Below are positions 1 through 8,225 of a stretch of 64,000 bases of DNA, one piece after another. Numbering within the stretch: the first letter of the stretch is position 1; each line of letters starts with the position of its first letter. The translations under genes were made by a program, and so were the position numbers. The notes below the pieces were generated by a model. The model saw only the letters and a program-made list of their open reading frames with translations. It searched no databases and had not been told where the DNA came from. Where the stretch lies: assembly GCA_947489195.1 (NCBI GenBank), contig CANLCT010000019.1:1-64000 (forward strand), given 5' to 3'. This stretch comes from an uncultured Aquimarina sp. (GTDB lineage Bacteria > Bacteroidota > Bacteroidia > Flavobacteriales > Flavobacteriaceae).

Positions 1-75
1 ACACTTATTCGCTATAACTGCCATTGTTGGACCTCCAACATAACCAGCTCCAATACAACAAATATTTTTTATCAT
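1..75 (-). CDS. ugd: UDP-glucose 6-dehydrogenase, N-terminal fragment
   Basis: Only the first 25 codons are inside the window; the gene continues beyond base 1. The N-terminus starts MIKNICCIGAGYVGGPT, the Rossmann NAD-binding GxGYVG motif typical of UDP-glucose/UDP-sugar 6-dehydrogenases, which oxidise UDP-glucose to UDP-glucuronate for capsule and LPS sugars. The family is inferred from this motif alone; UDP-N-acetyl-sugar dehydrogenases begin in a similar way. Confidence 0.75.
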   Translation of the reverse strand, partial: MIKNICCIGAGYVGGPTMAVIANKC

Positions 76-442
76 AATTTATATTAGCAAAATTTAACAT
101 GCACGAATGTAGTAGTTTTCAACTCTTTTACCTAATACTTGTAAGCATTTGAAATAATTTACTTACAAAAAAAAGGACAATAAAAATCACTCTATCGTTA
201 TAAGAAACCATAGCTTCGGTTATACTCCAAATTCACACCTACAATAAGCTAAAATCATTTATAATTTTAATATTTGACATCTAAAATTCATTCATAATTA
301 TTAATTTAAAAAATATTTAATGCAAATTTTAGCCAACATTAAGCATTTTAAAAACATATAAAGTTAGTAAAAATCAACATATAAATTTATTTATTTTATA
401 TTTATTGGTATTTATTATCTTTATGTAATAAATATATATATT
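76..442. promoter_or_regulatory. AT-rich intergenic region between divergent ugd and hipBA
   Basis: This 367-bp gap separates two divergent genes and must hold both promoters. No ORF or stable hairpin is evident. A near-consensus -7 box, TATCTTTA at 416-423, lies 20 bp before the hipB ATG; it differs from TAnnTTTG only in the last base. The 12-bp palindrome at 431-442 (AATATATATATT) touches the hipB start and could be a HipB operator, but the sequence is so AT-rich that this is weak. Confidence 0.4.
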
Positions 443-793
443 ATGGTGGTAAAAACAAACAGTAACTGGACAGCAATGACTGATAATACTATTATTGCTA
501 CACTAGGAGCTTTTATAAAAAAGCGTAGAATTACTCAAAATAAAACACAAGCTGAAATTGCTACCAATGCTGGAATAAATAGATGGACTATAAGTCAAAT
601 CGAAAATGGAGAAGCCATTAATCTAAGCTCTTTAATCCAAATTTTACGTGCTTTAGACGCACTTAATGTATTTGATAGTTTTATTTTTAAAGAAGAAATA
701 AGTCCTCTTGAAGCTGTTAAATTAAAAAAAAAGGAACGAAAAAGAGTCCGAAAGACATCTAAAGGTAAGCCTACCAAAAAAAGTGATTGGTAA
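443..793 (+). CDS. hipB: HipB-type antitoxin, XRE-family helix-turn-helix regulator
   Basis: A 116-residue protein with an XRE/Cro-C1 helix-turn-helix at about residues 20-75. TQAEIATNAGINRWTISQIENG is the recognition-helix region and LSSLIQILRAL follows. The C-terminus is very basic (KKKERKRVRKTSKGKPTKKSDW) and probably disordered. By family knowledge HipB binds operators as a dimer and neutralises the HipA kinase. It overlaps hipA by one base (TAATG), as expected for a translationally coupled toxin-antitoxin pair. An in-frame ATG at 476 would remove 11 residues and is an equally reasonable start, since neither has a recognisable ribosome-binding site. Confidence 0.85.
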   Translation: MVVKTNSNWTAMTDNTIIATLGAFIKKRRITQNKTQAEIATNAGINRWTISQIENGEAINLSSLIQILRALDALNVFDSFIFKEEISPLEAVKLKKKERKRVRKTSKGKPTKKSDW

Positions 794-2091
794 TGATAGA
801 TACTGCAATAGTTAAAATATGGGGTACAACTGCTGGGGCTGTACTCTGGAATGAGACCAATCGATTAGCTAGCTTTGAATATACTCCCGAATTTATATCT
901 AAAGGCTATGATTTGGCTCCATTAAAAATGCCTTTACAGGCTGGTACCATTTATAATTTTCCTGAGCTAAGTTCAAAAAATGAAGTCTTAGAAAGTACTT
1001 TTAATGGATTGCCTGGTTTATTGGCCGATGTGCTCCCTGATCGTTATGGAAATCGATTGTTAAATAGTTGGTTAGCACAACAAGGGAGGCCAGAAAATAG
1101 TATGAATCCGATTGAAAAACTTTGTTTTATAGGATCTAGAGGTATGGGGGCTATTGAATTTGAGCCTTCGACCAATAGTAAACAAAATGCTTTTGATCTA
1201 GAAATGGAAGGTTTAGTCAATGTAGCTGCGGATATGTTAAATAAGCGTGAAAAATTTACTACCAATATAAAACAAGATGAACTTAAAGCTATGCAAGATA
1301 TTTTAACTATTGGAACCTCTGCCGGAGGTGCTAGGGCTAAAGCTATTATTGCATACAATACAAAAACTGGTATTGTAAAATCTGGACAAGCAAATGCTCC
1401 TAAGGGTTTTGAACATTACCTGCTAAAACTTGATGGTGTAGATGATGCTCAATTTGGTACTACAAAAGGTTATGGACGTGTAGAAATGGCTTACTACCTT
1501 ATGGCAGTAGATTGTGGTATTGAAATGATGCCCTCATTATTATTAGAAGAAAATGATCGCGCACATTTTATGACTAAACGTTTTGATAGAGAAAACGGAA
1601 GTACCAAACACCACATACAAACTTTATGTGCCATGCAGCACTATAATTTTAATGAAGTAGGTGCATATAGTTATGAACAGTTATTCCAAACCATGCGATT
1701 ACTTAGACTCCCCTATCCACAAGCCGAACAAATGTTCCGTCGAATGGTGTTTAATATTATTGCCCGCAATTGTGACGATCATACTAAAAACTTTGCTTTT
1801 AGACTTAAACAAGGTGGCGAATGGGAATTAAGTCCAGCTTATGATATTTGCCATGCCTATCGCCCAGATAGTATTTGGGTAAGCAAACATGCACTTTCCG
1901 TTAACGGCAAACGAGAAGGAATTACTAAACAAGACCTGCTTACTGTAGCCAAGTCTATGAATATTAAAAAACCAGAATTAATTATTAAAGAAATTAACGG
2001 AACTATTAAAAATTGGAAATTTTATGCACAAAAAGTTAATGTTAATGAACGCTTAACTGCTAAAATAGATGAGAGTATTTTAATTATTTAA
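793..2091 (+). CDS. hipA: HipA-family serine/threonine kinase toxin
   Basis: A 432-residue protein, close to the roughly 440 residues of E. coli HipA. I chose the ATG at 793, which overlaps the hipB stop, over the upstream TTG at 787. The N-terminal Couple_hipA-like part contains LPDRYGNRLLNSWL. The glycine-rich loop TSAGGARAKAII lies near residue 178, HYLLKLDG carries the expected ATP-binding lysine, and NCDDHTKNFAF near residue 330 is the catalytic HipA motif, followed by SPAYDICHAY for the metal-binding aspartate. All kinase motifs look intact. HipA proteins phosphorylate aminoacyl-tRNA synthetases or similar targets; the target here is unknown. The 3' end overlaps the convergent lodB-like gene by 12 bp. 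Confidence 0.9.
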   Translation: MIDTAIVKIWGTTAGAVLWNETNRLASFEYTPEFISKGYDLAPLKMPLQAGTIYNFPELSSKNEVLESTFNGLPGLLADVLPDRYGNRLLNSWLAQQGRPENSMNPIEKLCFIGSRGMGAIEFEPSTNSKQNAFDLEMEGLVNVAADMLNKREKFTTNIKQDELKAMQDILTIGTSAGGARAKAIIAYNTKTGIVKSGQANAPKGFEHYLLKLDGVDDAQFGTTKGYGRVEMAYYLMAVDCGIEMMPSLLLEENDRAHFMTKRFDRENGSTKHHIQTLCAMQHYNFNEVGAYSYEQLFQTMRLLRLPYPQAEQMFRRMVFNIIARNCDDHTKNFAFRLKQGGEWELSPAYDICHAYRPDSIWVSKHALSVNGKREGITKQDLLTVAKSMNIKKPELIIKEINGTIKNWKFYAQKVNVNERLTAKIDESILII

Positions 2092-3201
2092 TAATTCATC
2101 ACTAACCAAAGCATATTGTTTCCAATAGTCTTGATTTTTAAAACGTTTTTCTAAACTATAATAATATTTTCTTGCTTGTTGATTAGCTTCAAAAACCTTA
2201 TCAATAGCCTTTTGATATACTGTGAAGTCATTACTTAATGTTTTTTCGTTTTTAGTTATAACTTCGGCCACTTTAATTCCACTATATAAAGCAAAAAATA
2301 TTCCTTGCGATGAAATAGGATCAAAAGCTAAAGCTGCATCTCCAACTGCTAAACATCTATTTAAATTCACCCTTTTTAACTTAGAGATACTTGCATCCTT
2401 TACTACTATTTCAGAATAATAATCTTTAGGTGTTATTTTAAAAGGCAACAATCCACTTTGGTCAAGCGCTTTATTAAATTTTTCTTTATTTTTTTTATAA
2501 TAAGAAACTTCCTTTATCATCCCATGAAAAACAACAACCCTCAAATTATTAGGTAATTTACTAGTATACCACCATCCATGTTTAACGGTTTTAATACGAG
2601 TTGTTTGCAGCTTATCTTTTTCCTTCATTTTTAACCACACTATAGCTGCAAATTGTTTTTCAAAAAATAACCTTTCAGCACCTAATTGCTTCAACAAATT
2701 TGCACTTCTGCCCGAAGCATCAATGAACCATTTCCCTTTTAAAATTTCAGAACTCTTTTTTAAGCCAATATGGTACAAAAATAAATGTGTATCATTTTCA
2801 TATTCACTAACTTTTGTTACTTTATCACTTTTAAAAACAACCCCTTCCTTTACAGCTACATCACGTAAGGCTTCATCAAATTCATTACGACTCACTTGCC
2901 AATTATTCCCTTCGGGATTACTAATTCCATCTTTAGTTATCCAATGCTCCATTCCCCAAGCCGATTCATTAGCATAACAACTATGGTAAGCCGAAGTAGG
3001 TAATAATTGATCAATTCCCGAAATTCCTAATTTATATAATAAGCGTTGTACTGCACTTGGAATAGATTCTCCTACTTTTAACTGCTTAGGGTTTACCTCA
3101 TCAATTACTACAACAGAAAAGTTGAAATGCCGCAAACTTATCGCTACGGCACAACCTGCAGGACCACTACCTGCTATTACAATGTCAAATTGCTGATTCA
3201 T
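2080..3201 (-). CDS. lodB: LodB-like FAD-dependent oxidoreductase
   Basis: A 373-residue flavoprotein of the tryptophan halogenase / geranylgeranyl reductase type. The N-terminus FDIVIAGSGPAGCAVAISLR is a dinucleotide-binding GxGxxG fold, and GDAALAFDPISSQG is the second conserved FAD motif. It starts 6 bp after the LodA-like gene, so the two form one transcript. LodB-type flavoproteins are known to be needed for making the cysteine tryptophylquinone cofactor of LodA/GoxA oxidases. The assignment as LodB rests on this pairing; without the neighbour the sequence would be called a generic FAD monooxygenase. The end overlaps the hipA end by 12 bp. Confidence 0.82.
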   Translation of the reverse strand: MNQQFDIVIAGSGPAGCAVAISLRHFNFSVVVIDEVNPKQLKVGESIPSAVQRLLYKLGISGIDQLLPTSAYHSCYANESAWGMEHWITKDGISNPEGNNWQVSRNEFDEALRDVAVKEGVVFKSDKVTKVSEYENDTHLFLYHIGLKKSSEILKGKWFIDASGRSANLLKQLGAERLFFEKQFAAIVWLKMKEKDKLQTTRIKTVKHGWWYTSKLPNNLRVVVFHGMIKEVSYYKKNKEKFNKALDQSGLLPFKITPKDYYSEIVVKDASISKLKRVNLNRCLAVGDAALAFDPISSQGIFFALYSGIKVAEVITKNEKTLSNDFTVYQKAIDKVFEANQQARKYYYSLEKRFKNQDYWKQYALVSDELLNN

Positions 3202-3207
3202 AATAAA

Positions 3208-6200
3208 TTAATTCCCTCTACGTTTAATTGTAGCAAATTCGTTACGTTGCTCTTCGCTAAACCAACCGGCTTCATGAAGTGCTTTATCCGTAGGAGACAT
3301 CATCGCATAATTTGCTTGGAATAATTTATAAGCCTCTTTCAATTCAATTTCTTTAGTATCGGTTAAGTTTTCCACATACAAAATTGATGGCATCCAATTA
3401 ATATCTTTAGGTTTAGGAAGGGCTTCAATAATACCCATTTCACCAAAATGTTGAATCATATACATCATTTGCTCTGGAGCTGGATTAGCCGAAGGTAATT
3501 GGCGCAACCAACTAGGTCTATTATGAAAAGCGGCAATACGTTCATCCATTGTTTTTGATGTATCCATAACCGTATCATAATCAATTTTAGTTAGTACTTG
3601 ATTAGGCACACGAGCAGGCCAAAATGTAGGTAAATATGGATCGTACTCCATATCGTAACCCGATCTGCAATATGCGGTATCCCCTTGCCAAGGTAAAGCC
3701 ATCCATCGGGTTAAATCACCTGGACTCTGCTCATATAATGGCCCATTCATAGACTTCACATCATCGGTTGTTAATTCAGCACCATATATAGGATCTGTTT
3801 TTCCTACTTCACGAACGCGAATACGATAAGGTGCTCTGTACATGGAAATATTACGCATGGGCCATGTTAATTCGGCACCAGGATGAAAAGCATCTGCCAA
3901 ACAAAAATGCATATTAGCCTCATCTAACATCCTTGGTTGTTCTTGCAAATCAATAGCTGCAAGCTTTTCATATTCTTCTTCTTTAAAGTCATTAATAAAA
4001 TTTCCATCGACCCAAGCTGTTAAAATGTAATCATAGTAATCTGGTAATTTTAAATAAGTGCTAGGTGATGGCGCTTCATTTGGATTTGGGTTTGTGTAAC
4101 CAAACGCATCTCCATAAATCCATGGCCACGCACCTTCCTCTACAGTTTTACTATTGGTTGCTCTAAAACTATTATAAACGGTTCTTCTTAATTCCCCATT
4201 AGGATCCGGGTACAATTTACTAACTGGTGGTGTTGCTAATTTTTTCAGCAATTTACCATCCGAAAAATTCATTGGTGCTCCTGCTCCAAACATAGATAAA
4301 AAACCTTTATTTACCCATTGTAACTCACTTAAACGAGTTAGAATAGGCTTTACATGTTTACTAAACGAAACTCTTTTGGGAAGCGAAAGCATTCCAGATT
4401 GGATAAATACATTTTGCATTAAATCATTCATTGTACGCCAACCTACTAAATTAGGAGCGAAATTTGGTGGAGCCGAAGCCACCCAAGCACTATCTGCTAT
4501 AAAATCTTTATTACCTATAGTTACTTTGGCATTTACTGGTCCATCAGCAATATCATCATACCAACCATTAGCATTATTAAAACTTTCAGGCTTATTAGGG
4601 TTATATACAGGTTGGTTAGATGGACTTGCAGACACCCCATAACCCGGCAACACCACTAACCTACCTACATCATCGGTACGTAATTGCCCTAAAAAGACTG
4701 GAGTTCCTTGAAAATCACCTTGCATATTATAACTAGAATCATTCATCGCTATTCCGGTTATTTTCTTTTCTCCCGAATCAATGACCAAAGCACTTCTGCC
4801 TCCTCCTGTTACATCAGCATTACGTAAGGGTACTGTTAGTTTTACTGTAGCAGGAATATCCATAGCTGCATCAAACTGATACCAAGCTGCTTTTTTATTC
4901 GCCAAATGAACTGACCATTCAATTTGAGTATTTTTTGTTTGCTGAACCTCTGCTACTACATTTCCATTTTTATCATAACCGTATACTCTAAAACGTGCTG
5001 CTTGCCTTTTTATAGCCCCAGTATCATCTCTGGTTCCACCAAAATTTGTAGGCTCGGGATATTTTACCTCTGGCCCTATATAGTATTCCAAAGTACTATT
5101 ACCCACTCTCGCAATACCTATTCCTGGATGTATCCTTACATGAGTAATTTGATTAATTTGTTGCTCTGTTAAAGGTATAGATTTTTCATTGGGTTTAGCA
5201 TCTGGATCTATATGCGAAAATGGACATTTTGGGTTCTTAATAACCGGTTTACCTAGTGCTGTTGGTTCCTCCACAGGTTGACTATTTGTTTTTCTTCTAT
5301 AATCGGCACTAGCTTGATATACTACTTCTCTTGCTTTAGCAATACTACTTTCGGGAGCTGGTTTATTTGCTACAGGCACCCTACCAATATTAAAAGCCAA
5401 CCAATCACCAAAAATTTGCTGTTCCTCTTTTTTAATATCTTGCTTTTTTAATTTTATAGTAGCAACTTTTACAGGAACGGCTTCTTTTTCATCCCATACT
5501 ACCGTAGCTTTATCTAAAGGAAAATGCGTATCTATATATGTTTTTGAAAATTCATTATTTGGCTTAGGTCGTAGCTGAATATAAATATCTAATGTAGCGG
5601 GACCACTCGACATTCTGCCAGCTAAATCTGTTGCTAAAAAGTCAGGATCTTCAATATTAGGTTCTTCAAAAAAAGTTGAAGTTCCAGGTCTTAAAATATA
5701 TTTACAATATCCATCCCCTAACTTAAAAGGTACAACACTCCAAAGTGATGTTTCTAAAACCGAACGTATCGGCTTTGCCATATCATCTAATAATTGATTG
5801 GTATTAGGTGCATGTTCTTGAATCCATTCGTCACTCCAACCTTCAAAACTAGCCTTAGTAAAGCTACACATGTCTTTAGCTGTATCAACAAAAAAATTAG
5901 GTACATTTTGTAATAATAAATCGGCTGTATCTTCTTTTTTACCTTTAGTATTTGGAGCTATACTATTTTCGACCCCAAATATTTTAATTCCTACACCTAT
6001 AGTACTTTTCCAATCGGGTCTACCATCGGCTAAATCTGATGAATACCTTACATATACAGGATGCTTAGCTGGTTTTGCAAAAATTCCTTTTTTATAAGAA
6101 TCATCAATATCCGTATTTTCAAGAATGTGTATTTCTCCTTCTAAAATTCCATGTGTTCGTAAAAAAACAGGTCGCCTTGCTGGGCATTGGCCATTTAACA

Positions 6201-6348
6201 CTACTCTACGCTCCTGAGTCATCACACAGAACATATGTTCTAAACAAGCAATAGGATCATCACAACTGCAAGTTTTAAAATATTTTTTAGGATTATTATC
6301 ATCTTTTTTTGAATCTTCTCTTTGCTTATCCGTATAAATACTTTTCAT
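3208..6348 (-). CDS. Catalase-like domain fused to LodA/GoxA-family quinone-cofactor oxidase
   Basis: This 1046-residue protein has two parts. Residues about 40-380 resemble catalase-family heme proteins of the y4iL-like group: RTHGILEGEI with His66, HPVYVRYSSD, VGIKIFGV, LLLQNVPNFFV, LWSVVPFKLGDGYCKY and the terminal SSIAKAREVVYQASADYRRK. Residues about 403-1046 are a LodA/GoxA domain, opening with HVRIHPGIGIARVGNS and ending in the WMALPWQGD, CRSGYD and PTFWPARVP region. LodA enzymes oxidise amino acids (lysine, glycine) with oxygen, releasing ammonia and hydrogen peroxide, using a cysteine tryptophylquinone. Candidate cofactor residues are Cys816 with Trp882 or Trp887. The N-terminus is cysteine-rich (C27, C29, C35, C41) and has no signal peptide. 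The partner LodB-like gene lies 6 bp downstream. The substrate cannot be read from sequence. Confidence 0.85.
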   Translation of the reverse strand: MKSIYTDKQREDSKKDDNNPKKYFKTCSCDDPIACLEHMFCVMTQERRVVLNGQCPARRPVFLRTHGILEGEIHILENTDIDDSYKKGIFAKPAKHPVYVRYSSDLADGRPDWKSTIGVGIKIFGVENSIAPNTKGKKEDTADLLLQNVPNFFVDTAKDMCSFTKASFEGWSDEWIQEHAPNTNQLLDDMAKPIRSVLETSLWSVVPFKLGDGYCKYILRPGTSTFFEEPNIEDPDFLATDLAGRMSSGPATLDIYIQLRPKPNNEFSKTYIDTHFPLDKATVVWDEKEAVPVKVATIKLKKQDIKKEEQQIFGDWLAFNIGRVPVANKPAPESSIAKAREVVYQASADYRRKTNSQPVEEPTALGKPVIKNPKCPFSHIDPDAKPNEKSIPLTEQQINQITHVRIHPGIGIARVGNSTLEYYIGPEVKYPEPTNFGGTRDDTGAIKRQAARFRVYGYDKNGNVVAEVQQTKNTQIEWSVHLANKKAAWYQFDAAMDIPATVKLTVPLRNADVTGGGRSALVIDSGEKKITGIAMNDSSYNMQGDFQGTPVFLGQLRTDDVGRLVVLPGYGVSASPSNQPVYNPNKPESFNNANGWYDDIADGPVNAKVTIGNKDFIADSAWVASAPPNFAPNLVGWRTMNDLMQNVFIQSGMLSLPKRVSFSKHVKPILTRLSELQWVNKGFLSMFGAGAPMNFSDGKLLKKLATPPVSKLYPDPNGELRRTVYNSFRATNSKTVEEGAWPWIYGDAFGYTNPNPNEAPSPSTYLKLPDYYDYILTAWVDGNFINDFKEEEYEKLAAIDLQEQPRMLDEANMHFCLADAFHPGAELTWPMRNISMYRAPYRIRVREVGKTDPIYGAELTTDDVKSMNGPLYEQSPGDLTRWMALPWQGDTAYCRSGYDMEYDPYLPTFWPARVPNQVLTKIDYDTVMDTSKTMDERIAAFHNRPSWLRQLPSANPAPEQMMYMIQHFGEMGIIEALPKPKDINWMPSILYVENLTDTKEIELKEAYKLFQANYAMMSPTDKALHEAGWFSEEQRNEFATIKRRGN

Positions 6349-6663
6349 TTATTATTTGATTTTGTTAGTTACTATAAATTATAATACAGTAATATACAAA
6401 AATAAATAACTGAATTTCAATACATTAAGTTTTATTAAGATTAACAAACAATATGATTTCACAAAAAAATGACAGTACAACTAATCCATTGTACCATCAT
6501 TTTCAAACAAAAAAACTAATCCTTTACTATTTAGGGCGTGCCCCAAGGGTCGGGCTTTACATTTCAATTCCTCGCACTTCCCAAGGTCAGGCTGTGGGAT
6601 TTCCATTGCAATCCCTCACTCAAAAAAAAGCTTTACCTCAATCAACTACAATTAATTATAAAC
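6349..6663. promoter_or_regulatory. Intergenic region upstream of the LodA-like gene
   Basis: This 315-bp gap lies between the start of the LodA-like gene and the end of the efflux operon. A -7 box for the LodA-like gene, TATTTTTG on the minus strand, is at 6397-6404 and fits TAnnTTTG; no matching TTTG is seen 17-23 bp upstream of it. The rest is AT-rich apart from the GC-richer repeat-like element at 6533-6620. Confidence 0.4.
6533..6620. repeat. REP-like intergenic element
   Basis: An 88-bp block much richer in G and C than its surroundings. It begins AGGGCGTGCCCCAAGGGTCG, continues through a GGCTTTACATTTC segment and ends GCAATCCCTCAC. Partly self-complementary CCCC/GGG and GGG/CCC pieces suggest a folded element. 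I recall similar GGGCGT...GGTCGGGCTTT...CAATCCCT intergenic repeats, many copies per genome, in flavobacterial chromosomes. Only this copy is in the window, so repetitiveness is inferred, not seen. Confidence 0.5.
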
Positions 6664-7428
6664 TTAGTTAGTATCAATACGTGTAATAGTGGTTTCACCC
6701 AAATTAATTCCTTTTTGAATTTTGGGATTCCCTACATACCGAATAGTAGCCTCTCCAAAGGAAGACACCTTTAATTCATCCGATACATTTAAACTAAATT
6801 TTGCCTCTCCATACGCCATAATTTTAGTCCTTTTAGTACTCACATGCTCTGCATTAACATTAACCGCTCCGTAAGCTGTAAATTTTTGATAATCAACACG
6901 TCCCTTTTCTATAATTAATTGAGCTTCGCCATACATTACTCCTTTAAAATTATCTAATTGTAATTCATTAAAACGGATGGATGATGCCCCATAAACATAC
7001 ATATCTAATTCATCCGATTTGAAAGCATTTTTTAGTGTAAAATGCTCTTCTCCCTTTAAGGACAACTCTTCTAAATATTTAAAAGTTATAGTTGCCTTTA
7101 CTATAGTCCCTTTATAAATGGGTTTTCTATGCTTATCCCAATCTCTTTTTTCAGTTTTTGTGAAAATCTTAGCCCCTTTCAAATATAATTGTAGCGTATT
7201 ATTTTCTACCTCAACTGTCAGTTTTTCTTCGGGAACACTAATAGAATTTATAATTACCTCATTTTTATCCCCATATATAAAATCAACTTGAATATGCGGA
7301 TGAATACTTATTTTATTAAAATTTTCAACCTTAAATGTTTGTGATTGTAAAAAATTAAAGCCTAAAATAAATACCAAAAATAAACTAGCGAGTCTAATCT
7401 TTTTTAAATTTGCATGGTTTTGTATCAT
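6664..7428 (-). CDS. Secreted GIN-domain (DUF2807) protein
   Basis: A 254-residue protein with an N-terminal hydrophobic segment at about residues 12-30 (LASLFLVFILGFNFLQSQ), consistent with Sec export to the periplasm or outer membrane. The rest is the head-GIN/DUF2807 fold, a right-handed beta-helix with repeated turns such as LKGEEHFTLKN, VYGASSIRFNE, MYGEAQLIIE, AYGAVNVNAE and AYGEAKFSLN. The turns read YGxA rather than GSGD. It is the last gene of the efflux operon, 21 bp after a second GIN protein. Its role is unknown; such proteins are often annotated as putative adhesins without direct evidence. Confidence 0.8.
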   Translation of the reverse strand: MIQNHANLKKIRLASLFLVFILGFNFLQSQTFKVENFNKISIHPHIQVDFIYGDKNEVIINSISVPEEKLTVEVENNTLQLYLKGAKIFTKTEKRDWDKHRKPIYKGTIVKATITFKYLEELSLKGEEHFTLKNAFKSDELDMYVYGASSIRFNELQLDNFKGVMYGEAQLIIEKGRVDYQKFTAYGAVNVNAEHVSTKRTKIMAYGEAKFSLNVSDELKVSSFGEATIRYVGNPKIQKGINLGETTITRIDTN

Positions 7429-7449
7429 AATATTTTAATTTAATATCGA

Positions 7450-8184
7450 TTAAAATGAACTTACACTACCTGAGCCGCTAGTTTTTGAATCTACATGCGC
7501 TGGGCTTCCTGTATATTTAATATCTCCCGATCCACTTACTTTTGTTTTCAAACTTTTTAACGCGACCACCTTGGCATCTCCAGATCCAGAAATAATCACA
7601 TCGGTATCTTGAGCCTGTAAACCTTCGCTATTAAAATCTCCACTACCCGTAATGCTCACTTTAAGTGAATTGGTACTCCCTTTTAGTAACATATTACCTG
7701 ATCCCGTAATATGCCCTTTAATTTCAGAAGCTTCAACGCTTAGCTTTATATTTCCAGAACCTGTAATAGTCGCTTTAAAATCAGCTGTTTTTAAGGTAGT
7801 ATTCGCATTAACATCGCCTGAACCTGTTATAGAAACTGCTGAAAGATCTACAAAAGGCACATAAATATGAATCCCTTTTTTAGGCCTTAAATTCACGCCA
7901 CTTTTAATGGATAAAACCAAATCATTTCCCTTTACTGTTACCTCAACATACTCCTGTATGTTATCATCTGTGCTTATCCGTATTTTCCCTTCGGTTCCTT
8001 GTTCTAAATGCACATCCATACTTCCTTGTAATCTAATAGTATCATAATCATTAGTAGTTACTATTCTAGTCGTATTGTTTCCGCTACCCGCTATTTTTTT
8101 ACCTCCCCACCATTGGGCTTGTAATTGAGTACAACATAACACGAATAGTAAAATTAACTTTACTTTAATTACTTCAGTTTTCAT
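7450..8184 (-). CDS. Secreted GIN-domain (DUF2807) protein with GSGD turns
   Basis: A 244-residue protein with a signal peptide ending near LQAQWW (about residue 24). The body is a textbook GIN beta-helix: TGSGDVN, TGSGNIK, TGSGNML, TGSGDFN, SGSGDAK, SGSGDIK and a final SGSGSV recur about every 20 residues. Each turn places a Gly-Ser-Gly-Asp/Asn at the corner. It sits 41 bp after the second permease gene and before the other GIN protein, so it is probably co-transcribed with the efflux pump. A link to envelope stress or export is inferred from that position only. Confidence 0.82.
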   Translation of the reverse strand: MKTEVIKVKLILLFVLCCTQLQAQWWGGKKIAGSGNNTTRIVTTNDYDTIRLQGSMDVHLEQGTEGKIRISTDDNIQEYVEVTVKGNDLVLSIKSGVNLRPKKGIHIYVPFVDLSAVSITGSGDVNANTTLKTADFKATITGSGNIKLSVEASEIKGHITGSGNMLLKGSTNSLKVSITGSGDFNSEGLQAQDTDVIISGSGDAKVVALKSLKTKVSGSGDIKYTGSPAHVDSKTSGSGSVSSF

Positions 8185-8225
8185 TGTTTCTATTATTTTA
8201 AATTAGACTTGTGTTCGTATTAATT

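Noticed and set aside
787..792. TTG start for hipA two codons upstream of the ATG
   Set aside because: The ATG at 793 overlaps the hipB stop (TAATG), the usual translational coupling, so the TTG is not needed.
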